A DNA stretch of 26,849 nt. Source: a virus. The notes under the pieces were generated by a model. It was not told the origin of the DNA and did not search any database. It saw only the letters and a list, made by a program, of their open reading frames with translations. The position numbers and the translations under genes are program-made. Within the stretch, counting starts at the first letter, position 1. Each line of letters begins with the position of its first letter. The stretch spans positions 1 through 26,849 of the IMG/VR virus record IMGVR_UViG_3300030329_006262; one strand, 5' to 3'. Of this stretch, positions 8,927 through 16,452 are shown one piece after another.

Positions 8927-10129
8927 ATGCCTTTTTACAAGTTCAAACCAAAAGATATCTTAATCAATCGCATTAAAACGTATGCGGATAATACTTTTTT
9001 TATTAATAATAAAAACGTTTATTACAATAATAGAAACCAGATTGCAGGAGCTTTTACTGATAATGTAGGCAATATTCCTACTGGTTCTATAAGTCTTTAT
9101 GAGTTAAATGTGGATAGAGATTTTTCTAAAAACACTTATGATCCGGATACCAATACTGGTGTAAAAGCCAAAATATTTCCTTTTATTACTAAAAACTCTT
9201 CACTCAATTCTTTTGGTACTACTTCCACTAATTCTTTTAACCAGTTTCAATATGGAGATATAATCACCGGAAGTTATCCACTCTCTTCGTCGATGATTAG
9301 ATCATCTTCAATTGCCTCCGCTCCCCGTAAAGAGATAAAAGCATTACAAAATATTTTAAACGATTATAAACCTCTCAGCCCTCATTATGCTTATTCTTCT
9401 TCTCTGGGAAACAAAGCCACTCAGGCTCTTACTCTTATAAGTATCCCGAGTATATTCTATGGAAGTGGTATTAAGAAAAATTCCCTTAAATTGAGTTTTT
9501 ATATTTCGGGAACTCTGGTGGCAACTTGTGAAGACGTCAAACAAAATGGAGAATTAGTGCAAACTAGTGGGAGTGCTTATGCTCAAACCAATGGTTCGGG
9601 ATCGACGGCAGGTGTGGCTCTTTATAGCGAAGGGTTTATTATATTGACCGGAAGTTGGAATTTAACTGAGGAAACTTGGCAATTAGGTGATGCATCAGCT
9701 ACTCAAGCCACATGGAAAGATTTCGCAGTGGGAGCGCACTATGGGGAAACCCCAGTAACACCTTCAGCAAGTTTTTCTTTAAATTTTAAAGGAACAAATT
9801 ATATTAATACTATAACGATGTTTGCCGATGCTCCAAAAGGTAAACTCAATTACTCAGCCAATCCTACCTTTGTGACGTATGGCAGCACGGGCAAAACGAC
9901 GACCAATACTGGTAGTTTAGGATATTTTGAAAACGCCTATAGTCCTCTTAAAAACACTATAAGCTCTTCTTTTTATGATTATAAAGCGGATTTTAAAAGG
10001 CAAACATTTATAAGTAAAATAGGCATATATGATAAAGATAAAAATCTTATTGCTGTCGCTAACCTTGCGAAGCCTATAAAAAAATTGGAAGAACGCGACT
10101 TCACCTTTAAACTAAAACTAGATATTTAA
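8927..10129 (+). CDS. Structural protein (400 aa), paralogue of the previous gene
   Basis: The start lies 5 nt after the previous stop in an A-run. No Shine-Dalgarno sequence is visible in the 20 nt before it, so translation may depend on ribosomes finishing the upstream gene. The N-terminus MPFYKFKPKDILINRIKTYA is distinct from the neighbour. The C-terminal half shares the block order described for the 363-aa protein: a KKNSLKLSFY strand, GVALYSEGFIILTG, NYSANPTFVT and a final beta strand ending FTFKLKLDI. The middle is low-complexity, rich in Ser, Thr and Asn. A virion structural role is inferred from the tandem arrangement and the absence of catalytic motifs. Confidence 0.72.
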   Translation: MPFYKFKPKDILINRIKTYADNTFFINNKNVYYNNRNQIAGAFTDNVGNIPTGSISLYELNVDRDFSKNTYDPDTNTGVKAKIFPFITKNSSLNSFGTTSTNSFNQFQYGDIITGSYPLSSSMIRSSSIASAPRKEIKALQNILNDYKPLSPHYAYSSSLGNKATQALTLISIPSIFYGSGIKKNSLKLSFYISGTLVATCEDVKQNGELVQTSGSAYAQTNGSGSTAGVALYSEGFIILTGSWNLTEETWQLGDASATQATWKDFAVGAHYGETPVTPSASFSLNFKGTNYINTITMFADAPKGKLNYSANPTFVTYGSTGKTTTNTGSLGYFENAYSPLKNTISSSFYDYKADFKRQTFISKIGIYDKDKNLIAVANLAKPIKKLEERDFTFKLKLDI

Positions 10130-10143
10130 GGAAACACAAACAA

Positions 10144-10656
10144 ATGATTTTAGGATTAGATGTAAGCACCAGCATAACTGGTTATTGTATTCTTGATGGA
10201 ACCGGCGAGATTATACGTAGCGACGCTTGGGACATGAGAAATAAAAAATATTTTTCTTCTATGTTTCGCAAGGCTGAGTATATAAAAGAAGCCATATTTG
10301 ATATGAAAGTTCAATATCCCATTCAAAAAGTTTTTATTGAAAAACCTTTTATGTTTTTTGGCTCTGGAGGATCAACGGCAAAAACTATGGCTACCTTACA
10401 ACGATTCAATGGTATGGTTTCATGGATTTGTTATGACGCCTATAAAATAACTCCGGAATATTTTACCGCCCAGCAGGCTCGAAAGCTTAATGAAATTAAT
10501 ATTTCGCGAGGATCTAATACGAAAAAAGAAATATTGAATTGGGTGATGGAAAGGTATACAGATTTCAAGGTAGAATATACCCCCAAAGGTAATCCCAAGC
10601 CTAAATACTTTGACATTGCTGATGCTATCGTGGTAGCCAACGCGGGTATTAGATGA
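10144..10656 (+). CDS. RuvC-like Holliday junction resolvase
   Basis: A 170-aa protein with the RNase H-fold layout of RuvC-type resolvases. The first strand is ILGLDVSTSITGY with catalytic-type Asp6; the second acidic site is VFIEKP with Glu66; the C-terminal helix FDIADAIVVA carries Asp157 and Asp160. A helix with Gln and Lys/Arg residues (TAQQARKLNE) lies between. Length fits RuvC (about 170 aa). Enzymes of this kind cut four-way junctions and branched DNA, which in a T4-type phage resolves recombination intermediates before packaging, a job done in T4 by the unrelated endonuclease VII. AAGGA lies 7-11 nt before the ATG. The stop overlaps the next start in an ATGA, so it is coupled to the nuclease and primase downstream. 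An alternative is another RNase H-fold nuclease with branched-DNA preference. Confidence 0.88.
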   Translation: MILGLDVSTSITGYCILDGTGEIIRSDAWDMRNKKYFSSMFRKAEYIKEAIFDMKVQYPIQKVFIEKPFMFFGSGGSTAKTMATLQRFNGMVSWICYDAYKITPEYFTAQQARKLNEINISRGSNTKKEILNWVMERYTDFKVEYTPKGNPKPKYFDIADAIVVANAGIR

Positions 10657-11114
10657 ATTGGAAAGATGGCGCCAACAACGATACAACCCTCTATGAAATA
10701 CTTCAAAAAATTAAATCTCATCATCAAAACGCTGGACAAGTCTTTGTAGGAACCGACTCCCTCATTCACTCGGGAAAATGTACTTTTGCGACGACCATTG
10801 TGTTGTTGGGCGCAACGGGTCAAAGAGGAGGGCTTTACTTTTATAAAAAAGAAAAATATAATGAGCCTACAAGGTTTTACACAAGGATACTAAAAGAAGT
10901 AGAAAAATCTATAAATATTGCCATGAGTATTACTGAGATGTGTCCTAATATCAATTTAGAAATCCATATAGATGTTTCTCCGGAAGACGGGAATGAAAAG
11001 ACGTCTCGTATGGCTAAAATGTTATTGGGGTATGCCAAAGGCTCAGGATTTAAATGTAAAGTCAAACCCAACGCTTTTGCTGCTTCATCAGTAGCCGATA
11101 AACATACCAAATGA
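10653..11114 (+). CDS. YkuK-like (DUF458/PF04308) RNase H-fold nuclease
   Basis: A 153-aa protein matching the YkuK/DUF458 family pattern that I remember: an N-terminal strand VFVGTDS (Asp35), a central strand EIHIDVSPEDG (Asp107), and a C-terminal signature KPNAFAASSVADKHTK with Asp149. These acidic positions correspond to a ribonuclease H-like active site. The biochemical role of this family is poorly defined. The gene overlaps both neighbours by 4 nt (ATGA at each end), so resolvase, this protein and primase are produced together, which suggests work on replication or recombination intermediates such as RNA primers or branched DNA. No separate RNase H is seen in the window, so primer removal is one hypothesis. 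Confidence 0.82.
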   Translation: MNWKDGANNDTTLYEILQKIKSHHQNAGQVFVGTDSLIHSGKCTFATTIVLLGATGQRGGLYFYKKEKYNEPTRFYTRILKEVEKSINIAMSITEMCPNINLEIHIDVSPEDGNEKTSRMAKMLLGYAKGSGFKCKVKPNAFAASSVADKHTK

Positions 11115-12037
11115 ATACACCAAACAAAGAACATATATTACAAGCCATCTTGGGAGATCCCTATTCGTCCAGAGATGAGCTTTTATTCTATTGTCCCTTT
11201 TGCAAACATCATAAAAAAAAGCTTTCTATAAATTTAGAAAAGTTAGTTTTCAAATGCTGGGTTTGCGACACGAAAGGGGGCGCCGCCTATTTGGTAAAGC
11301 GTTTCGGAACCACCGAGGATAGACACCAGTGGGAACTTCTAACTCAAGAAATAGACATGTCTTCGGGTGAAAACATGTTTGAGGTGGAGGAAACTACGAC
11401 TCCTCAAATTATTGAACTTCCTAAAGAGTATTTTTGTTTGGCGCGCAAAGACCTACCCTACTCAGCTAGAGAGCCCCTGGCGTATCTATGGAGCCGCGGC
11501 ATATCTGCGCGTGATATACTGTACTACAAAATTGGATATTGCGATAGGGGAAAATATAGAAAACGCATTATCCTCCCTTCTTTCAATTTAGAGGGAGAGT
11601 GTAACTTTTTTTCTGCGCGTACGTACACGGGCGATTGGCTTAAATATAAGAACCCCCCTGCTTCTAAAAATATTATTTTTAATGATCTTTTGGTTGATTG
11701 GGATGCTCCCATTACTCTAGTGGAAGGGGTTTTTGATGCCATAAAAATAGAAAACTCTATTCCTATTTTGGGATCCACACTAACGCAAAACAACATACTT
11801 TTCAAGAAATTAGCCGAGAAACAACCCAAGGTTTTTCTGGGATTAGATAGGGATGCTTTATCTAAATCTTTACAAATGATTTTTTCTATGTTAGAGTATG
11901 GAGTAGAAATTTGTCTTTTGGACACGTCGAAGATAGATGATATTGGATCTATCACTAAAAAAGAGGCAGAGCAATTGAAAAAAACTGCATTGCCTATGAA
12001 CACAGAGAATATTTTTAATATTTATTGGAGAGATTGA
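11111..12037 (+). CDS. DNA primase (CHC2 zinc finger plus TOPRIM)
   Basis: A 308-aa primase. The N-terminal zinc-binding module has Cys28-x2-Cys31 (YCPFC) and Cys49-x2-Cys52 (CWVC). A central basic segment (KYRKRIILPSFN, about 149-160) leads into the TOPRIM domain, with ITLVEGVFDAI (Glu205, Asp209) and VFLGLDRDA (Asp246, Asp248) as metal-binding acids. Primases of this type make short RNA primers for lagging-strand synthesis together with a replicative helicase. Length is close to T4 gp61 (about 340 aa) and shorter than bacterial DnaG, so the bacterial helicase-binding domain is absent. No helicase gene is in the window. The start overlaps the nuclease stop (ATGA) and the stop overlaps the next start (TGATG). 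Confidence 0.93.
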   Translation: MNTPNKEHILQAILGDPYSSRDELLFYCPFCKHHKKKLSINLEKLVFKCWVCDTKGGAAYLVKRFGTTEDRHQWELLTQEIDMSSGENMFEVEETTTPQIIELPKEYFCLARKDLPYSAREPLAYLWSRGISARDILYYKIGYCDRGKYRKRIILPSFNLEGECNFFSARTYTGDWLKYKNPPASKNIIFNDLLVDWDAPITLVEGVFDAIKIENSIPILGSTLTQNNILFKKLAEKQPKVFLGLDRDALSKSLQMIFSMLEYGVEICLLDTSKIDDIGSITKKEAEQLKKTALPMNTENIFNIYWRD

Positions 12038-15000
12038 TGGTTAGAATAGCGCATATTAGCGATACTCATATAAGAAATTTGCGATATCACAAAGAATATC
12101 GCGAGATTTTTAAAACACTTTTTGAGCGCTTGCGTCAAGAAAAAGTAGATTACATTATCCATTGCGGGGATATAGCACATTCCAAAACTCAAATCTCTCC
12201 CGAATTTGTAAAATTATGTTCTGAATTTTTAATTGGGCTTTCAGGGGTTGCTCCAACCTATATAATATTAGGGAACCATGACGGAAACTTGAAGAATAGC
12301 AGTCGCGAAGATGCTATTTCTCCCATTGTTGACGCTTTAAAATTACCTAACTTATATCTGTTAAAAAACTCAGGGGAGACACAGCTTAATGCTGAAATTA
12401 CTCTTAATGTACTTAGCGTCTTTGATCGCAGCAACTGGGTTAATCCTACTAATACCAGTAGGATTAACGTGGCTCTTTATCACGGATCTATCTCCAATTG
12501 TCAAACGGATTTGGGCTGGACTATGGAAAACGGAGAAAACGACATCTCCATCTTCGAAGGTTTTGATTTTGCCTTCCTCGGAGACATCCATAAAACAAAC
12601 CAATCCCTTGATAATGAAGGAAGAATAAGATACTGCGGTTCGACAGTACAGCAAAATTTTGGGGAAACCAACGATAAAGGTTTTCTTATTTGGGATATTA
12701 AAAACAAAAATGACTTTAAAGTCAAACATGTTGGTATACCCAATCCCAAACCTTTCGTTACTATTCGCCTCACTAAAACCGGGCGCTTGCCGAAGAATGC
12801 CCAATGTCCCTTGGGGGCAAGATTACGTCTTGTTTCCGAAAATAATTTACCCCTCCACACAATGAAGCGCGCCATTTCCGCTGCGCAACATCGTTTCAAA
12901 GTGGAAAGAGTCACCTACCTTAATAGAGCCGCAGGAGAACGTGGAGACGTTTCTGCCCATACAAATAATCTTGCTATAGATAATTTACGGGACGAATCAG
13001 TACAGAAAAAACTTATCAAGGAGTACCTTAAAGATTATCAACCAACTGAGGAACAGTTGGAAAAAGTGTATGCTTTAAATAAAAAATACAATCAAATTAT
13101 CAATGAAAATGAAGAAGTAAATCGTAATGTAAATTGGAAACTTTCCACCATAACATGGGACAATCTATTTAACTATGGAGAACAAAATAGTATTGATTTT
13201 GCCAATCTAAGTGGCATTGTGGGAATTTTTGGCAAAAACTATTCTGGTAAGTCTTCTATAATTGATAGCTTACTTTACATCCTATTCAACTCCACAAGTA
13301 AAAATGAAAGAAAGAACCTTAATATTATTAATCAAAATAGAGAAAACGCGCTGGGGAAAGCTATTGTTACGATTGGTGATAAAGAGTATACAGTGGAAAG
13401 AAAAAGTGAAAAGTATATTAAAAAACTTAAAGGAGAAGAAACCCTCGAAGCAAAAACCACAGTAGATTTTTATGTGACGGATTTGGTTACTGAAAATGTA
13501 CAAATTCTCAATGGTACAACAAGAAATGAGACGGATAAAATTATTCGCAAACATTTCGGGACTTTGGAAGACTTCCTTTTAACCTCTATGTCCTCTCAAC
13601 TGGGAGCGTTACAATTTATTAGCGAAGGCTCAACCAAAAGAAAAGAAATTTTAGCTAAATTTCTTGATTTGGAAATATTTGATAAAAAGTTCAAATTAGC
13701 CAAAGAGGATGCTACTGATTTGCGGGGAGCTTTGAAACGCATTGAAGAAAAAAACTATGACGATGAAGTCTATGAAATTGAGAAGCAGCGCCTTCATTTA
13801 GAAAATGAAACGACCGTACAAAACAAAAAATGTGAAGAACTCGGAGAGGTGATTAGTACATTAAACTCGGAGGCGAACACCCTGCAGGGCAAGATCGATC
13901 AAAGCCCAGCGGAAATCATCAATATAAAGAACGTCACTAAACAAATAAAAACCAAAAGAGACACCCTAGAAACTTATTCTATTTGTATAGCGGAGTGTGA
14001 TCAAAAACTTACTCAAAATAAGCAAATTTTGGATAAGATTTCCATTGTAGAAGATTCTTTTAGGTTGGATGAGTATAAGAAGAAAAAGGAACAAATAGAC
14101 CAAATACTTGACGAAATAACATCACTTGATAAAGATCTCGAAAGCTCTCAAAAATTGTTAGATATAAATTATAAAAAAGTTTTACTTTTAGATGAGGTAC
14201 CGTGCAGTGATAAGTACCCTACGTGTAAATTTATAAAAGATGCGCACGAAGCTAACGAAAAATACTTTAATCTCACTCAACGAGTAAAAGATTTACAAAA
14301 GCAAAACGATGAGAAACAAGAGCAGGTGAAGGAACTAAATGAAAAAGAAACCAACTCTTATCTTGAAAAATATAATCAAGTTATGCAAAAGAAAAACATT
14401 GCTGAGAAGACCGCCCTCGAATTAGAAGTGGAGAGAAAAGGTTATGAAAATAATATCCTCACCAATCAAAAGGAACTTAAAGAGCTTTTAAATAAAAAAG
14501 AAGAATATGAACAAAATAAAGAACTCATTGAAAATAAAGAAGTGTTTCTTCGCACTCTTGCCAACATTACCAATGCTTTATCTACCAAAGAAAAAGAAAA
14601 GAAAGAGTGTCAAAATATTCTCTTAGAATATTATAAAGAGCACGGCTCCCTCGAACAAAAGATAAAAAGCCTAGAGGAAAAAAAACAAGAAGTTATAAAT
14701 CTCCAAGAAGAATACTCAGCCTATGATTTATTTATGAGATGTGTACACACCAATGGTATTGCTTATGATATTATCAAGCGTCAACTCCCTGTAATCAATG
14801 ATGAAATTGCTAAAATTTTAGCTAATGTGGTGGATTTTGAGGTTTATTTTGAAGCAGATAATAAAAATCTAAATATCTTTATCAAGCATCCCAAATATTA
14901 TGGGAGACCTTTGGACTTGGGAAGCGGTGCCGAAAAAACTCTTGCTGCGATGGCAATACGGCTGGCACTCCTCAGTGTTTCTTCTCTTCCCAAGTCGGAT

Positions 15001-15192
15001 ATATTCATTTTAGATGAACCAGGAACAGCGCTAGATGTGGACAATATGGAAGGCTTTATTTCTATTCTAGAACTAATTAAAACATACTTTAAGACGGTTA
15101 TATTGATCTCTCATCTTGACGGTCTAAAAGATTGTGTGGATAAACAAATTATGATTGATACAAAAGAAGGATTCGCACACATATCTATTTGA
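12037..15192 (+). CDS. Single-chain SbcD-SbcC (Mre11-Rad50, gp47-gp46-like) fusion
   Basis: A 1051-aa protein combining both subunits of the recombination nuclease. Residues 1-240 are a calcineurin-like phosphoesterase: SDTH (8-11), CGDI (43-46), GNHD (79-82), YHG (148-150) and GDIH (182-185). After a linker (about 330-365) comes an SMC-type ATPase: P-loop GKNYSGKSS (399-407), Q-loop region near 521, long coiled coils (about 560-900) with a hook CSDKYPTC (723-730), signature LGSGAEKTLA (961-970), Walker B FILDEP (990-995) and His1026. In T4, gp46 and gp47 are separate and process ends for recombination-dependent replication. I chose ATG 12037, with GGAGAG 5 nt upstream, over a TTG 12 nt earlier because the protein then begins MVRIAHISDTH as in the family. 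The start overlaps the primase stop by 1 nt. Confidence 0.93.
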   Translation: MVRIAHISDTHIRNLRYHKEYREIFKTLFERLRQEKVDYIIHCGDIAHSKTQISPEFVKLCSEFLIGLSGVAPTYIILGNHDGNLKNSSREDAISPIVDALKLPNLYLLKNSGETQLNAEITLNVLSVFDRSNWVNPTNTSRINVALYHGSISNCQTDLGWTMENGENDISIFEGFDFAFLGDIHKTNQSLDNEGRIRYCGSTVQQNFGETNDKGFLIWDIKNKNDFKVKHVGIPNPKPFVTIRLTKTGRLPKNAQCPLGARLRLVSENNLPLHTMKRAISAAQHRFKVERVTYLNRAAGERGDVSAHTNNLAIDNLRDESVQKKLIKEYLKDYQPTEEQLEKVYALNKKYNQIINENEEVNRNVNWKLSTITWDNLFNYGEQNSIDFANLSGIVGIFGKNYSGKSSIIDSLLYILFNSTSKNERKNLNIINQNRENALGKAIVTIGDKEYTVERKSEKYIKKLKGEETLEAKTTVDFYVTDLVTENVQILNGTTRNETDKIIRKHFGTLEDFLLTSMSSQLGALQFISEGSTKRKEILAKFLDLEIFDKKFKLAKEDATDLRGALKRIEEKNYDDEVYEIEKQRLHLENETTVQNKKCEELGEVISTLNSEANTLQGKIDQSPAEIINIKNVTKQIKTKRDTLETYSICIAECDQKLTQNKQILDKISIVEDSFRLDEYKKKKEQIDQILDEITSLDKDLESSQKLLDINYKKVLLLDEVPCSDKYPTCKFIKDAHEANEKYFNLTQRVKDLQKQNDEKQEQVKELNEKETNSYLEKYNQVMQKKNIAEKTALELEVERKGYENNILTNQKELKELLNKKEEYEQNKELIENKEVFLRTLANITNALSTKEKEKKECQNILLEYYKEHGSLEQKIKSLEEKKQEVINLQEEYSAYDLFMRCVHTNGIAYDIIKRQLPVINDEIAKILANVVDFEVYFEADNKNLNIFIKHPKYYGRPLDLGSGAEKTLAAMAIRLALLSVSSLPKSDIFILDEPGTALDVDNMEGFISILELIKTYFKTVILISHLDGLKDCVDKQIMIDTKEGFAHISI
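12439..12468. repeat. Perfect 12-bp inverted repeat inside the SbcDC gene
   Basis: GTTAATCCTACT (12439-12450) and AGTAGGATTAAC (12457-12468) are exact reverse complements separated by 6 nt. The repeat lies within the phosphoesterase domain, encoding residues about 135-144 (VNPTNTSRIN). The mRNA would form a stable hairpin. There is no T-run, so it is not a terminator. Confidence 0.8.
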
Positions 15193-15203
15193 GGTAATAT
15201 TTT

Positions 15204-16427
15204 ATGTCTTTTGATTGGGGCGCCGGTACCACTTATTATGTAGCTAAGTGGGGAAATGATAGCAATGCAGGCACTTCCCCAGTTACTCCCAAACTCACTA
15301 TTGATGGGGCTTTAACAGATGCGACGACCGATGGCGACAACGTAGAAATAATTGATGAAGGAACTTATGTTGAATCTGTTACAGTGCGCGCCAACGATAT
15401 TACAGTTGCACACACAGCCAGCACCCTTGGACGTCCCGTAATGCAAGGCGCAGGCGCACTAGCCTGGGCATTTAATACAATAGGGGGTCCCTACAATAAC
15501 CTCACCATTGATGGCTTAGAAGTAAAAAATTATGTTACTGACCCCGGAAACGACGACGGAGGCTTTGTTAAAAATGCGGCGGGCATGACCGGACTTACAA
15601 TTAAAAATTGCTTTGCCCATCAAATTTCGCGAATCAATTACAACCAGCTAGGGGGAACCCTTACCAATCCCACTCTTATTGAAAAAACTATAGTTTTTGC
15701 TGATGACTTAGCAACGGATGATGTCATAGAAAGTCAAGTCTCTGCTTATATAAAAGTTGTTAATTGTCTCATTACGGGAACCACGGGAGGTTATGATCAC
15801 AATCAGGCTCTTTATAACGCTAATGGTTCCGTCCATTCCACAGCTAGTTTCTCGACTTTTATTCACCGGGGGACAAAAACTGAATCCCAAGTGATAGTAG
15901 AAAAAGTAGCCAAGGTTATAGACTGTATTGTTTCTGGTGCAGGCTATGGCATTCAAACCAATGATCACACTTATAACGTAGTAGATACCTCACAAACTAA
16001 TTTTTTAACTGCTGGGGGCGCCTCCGCTTCTGCGGGTACGGGAGATCAAAACGACACTAACCCTCTTTTTGTAGATGGAGATTCTATGGGAAATACGATA
16101 GCAGTGGCGGAAAATTATAAAATTCAAGCTGATTCTCCTGCATATGCGGCAGGTATTGCTTTTGATTCGATTAATGAGGATTTAGCTAGTGAGACTCGTG
16201 TCAATCCTCCTTCAATCGGAGCGTATGAGTATATCCGAGCTTGGAGTGATTATTACGACTCCGGGAAGCGCTTTACTGGGGCGTTTGTAGATAGGAAATT
16301 TGAAAGAGTCAAGGGGGATTATAAATATAAGTGGACTGTCCCCAATCGTCAAGGACCCTTTTCTCTAAACATACCAGGGGTCCCTTCGTTGCGTAATCGT
16401 AGTAGTGCTTATTCAGGGAGTATCTAA
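15204..16427 (+). CDS. Beta-helix tail spike/fibre protein, copy 1
   Basis: A 407-aa protein with a right-handed beta-helix pattern. The start has the YYVAKWGNDSNAGTS-type motif common in secreted and phage beta-helix proteins, followed by TIDGAL, VEIIDEGTY, GLTIKNCF, VVNCLIT and KVIDCIVSG repeats, each one rung long, and closing with NPPSIGAYEY, typical of such domains. A terminal unit of about 60 residues (WSDYYDSG, then GAFVDRKFERVKGDYKYK, then LRNRSSAYSGSI) is shared with the next gene. Such proteins usually trimerise and bind or degrade host surface polysaccharide; no catalytic residues can be assigned. GAGG is about 10 nt before the ATG. It follows the recombination operon by 11 nt. Confidence 0.8.
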   Translation: MSFDWGAGTTYYVAKWGNDSNAGTSPVTPKLTIDGALTDATTDGDNVEIIDEGTYVESVTVRANDITVAHTASTLGRPVMQGAGALAWAFNTIGGPYNNLTIDGLEVKNYVTDPGNDDGGFVKNAAGMTGLTIKNCFAHQISRINYNQLGGTLTNPTLIEKTIVFADDLATDDVIESQVSAYIKVVNCLITGTTGGYDHNQALYNANGSVHSTASFSTFIHRGTKTESQVIVEKVAKVIDCIVSGAGYGIQTNDHTYNVVDTSQTNFLTAGGASASAGTGDQNDTNPLFVDGDSMGNTIAVAENYKIQADSPAYAAGIAFDSINEDLASETRVNPPSIGAYEYIRAWSDYYDSGKRFTGAFVDRKFERVKGDYKYKWTVPNRQGPFSLNIPGVPSLRNRSSAYSGSI

Positions 16428-16438
16428 TTATTAATAAT
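16427..16438. repeat. 12-bp perfect palindrome between the two spike genes
   Basis: ATTATTAATAAT is self-complementary and starts at the last base of the first spike stop codon. It could be a protein-binding site or a chance AT palindrome; there is no adjacent T-run to make it a terminator. Confidence 0.3.
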
Positions 16439-16452
16439 CACAGGGTTTTACC

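Noticed and set aside
10910-10917. TATAAATA on the + strand, also at 16320-16327 and 17533-17540.
   Set aside because: All are inside genes; the latter two encode the conserved DYKYK motif of the spikes, so coding explains them.
12025-12036. TTG start giving a 1055-aa SbcDC protein.
   Set aside because: ATG at 12037 has better ribosome-site spacing and gives the family-typical MVRIAHISDTH start.
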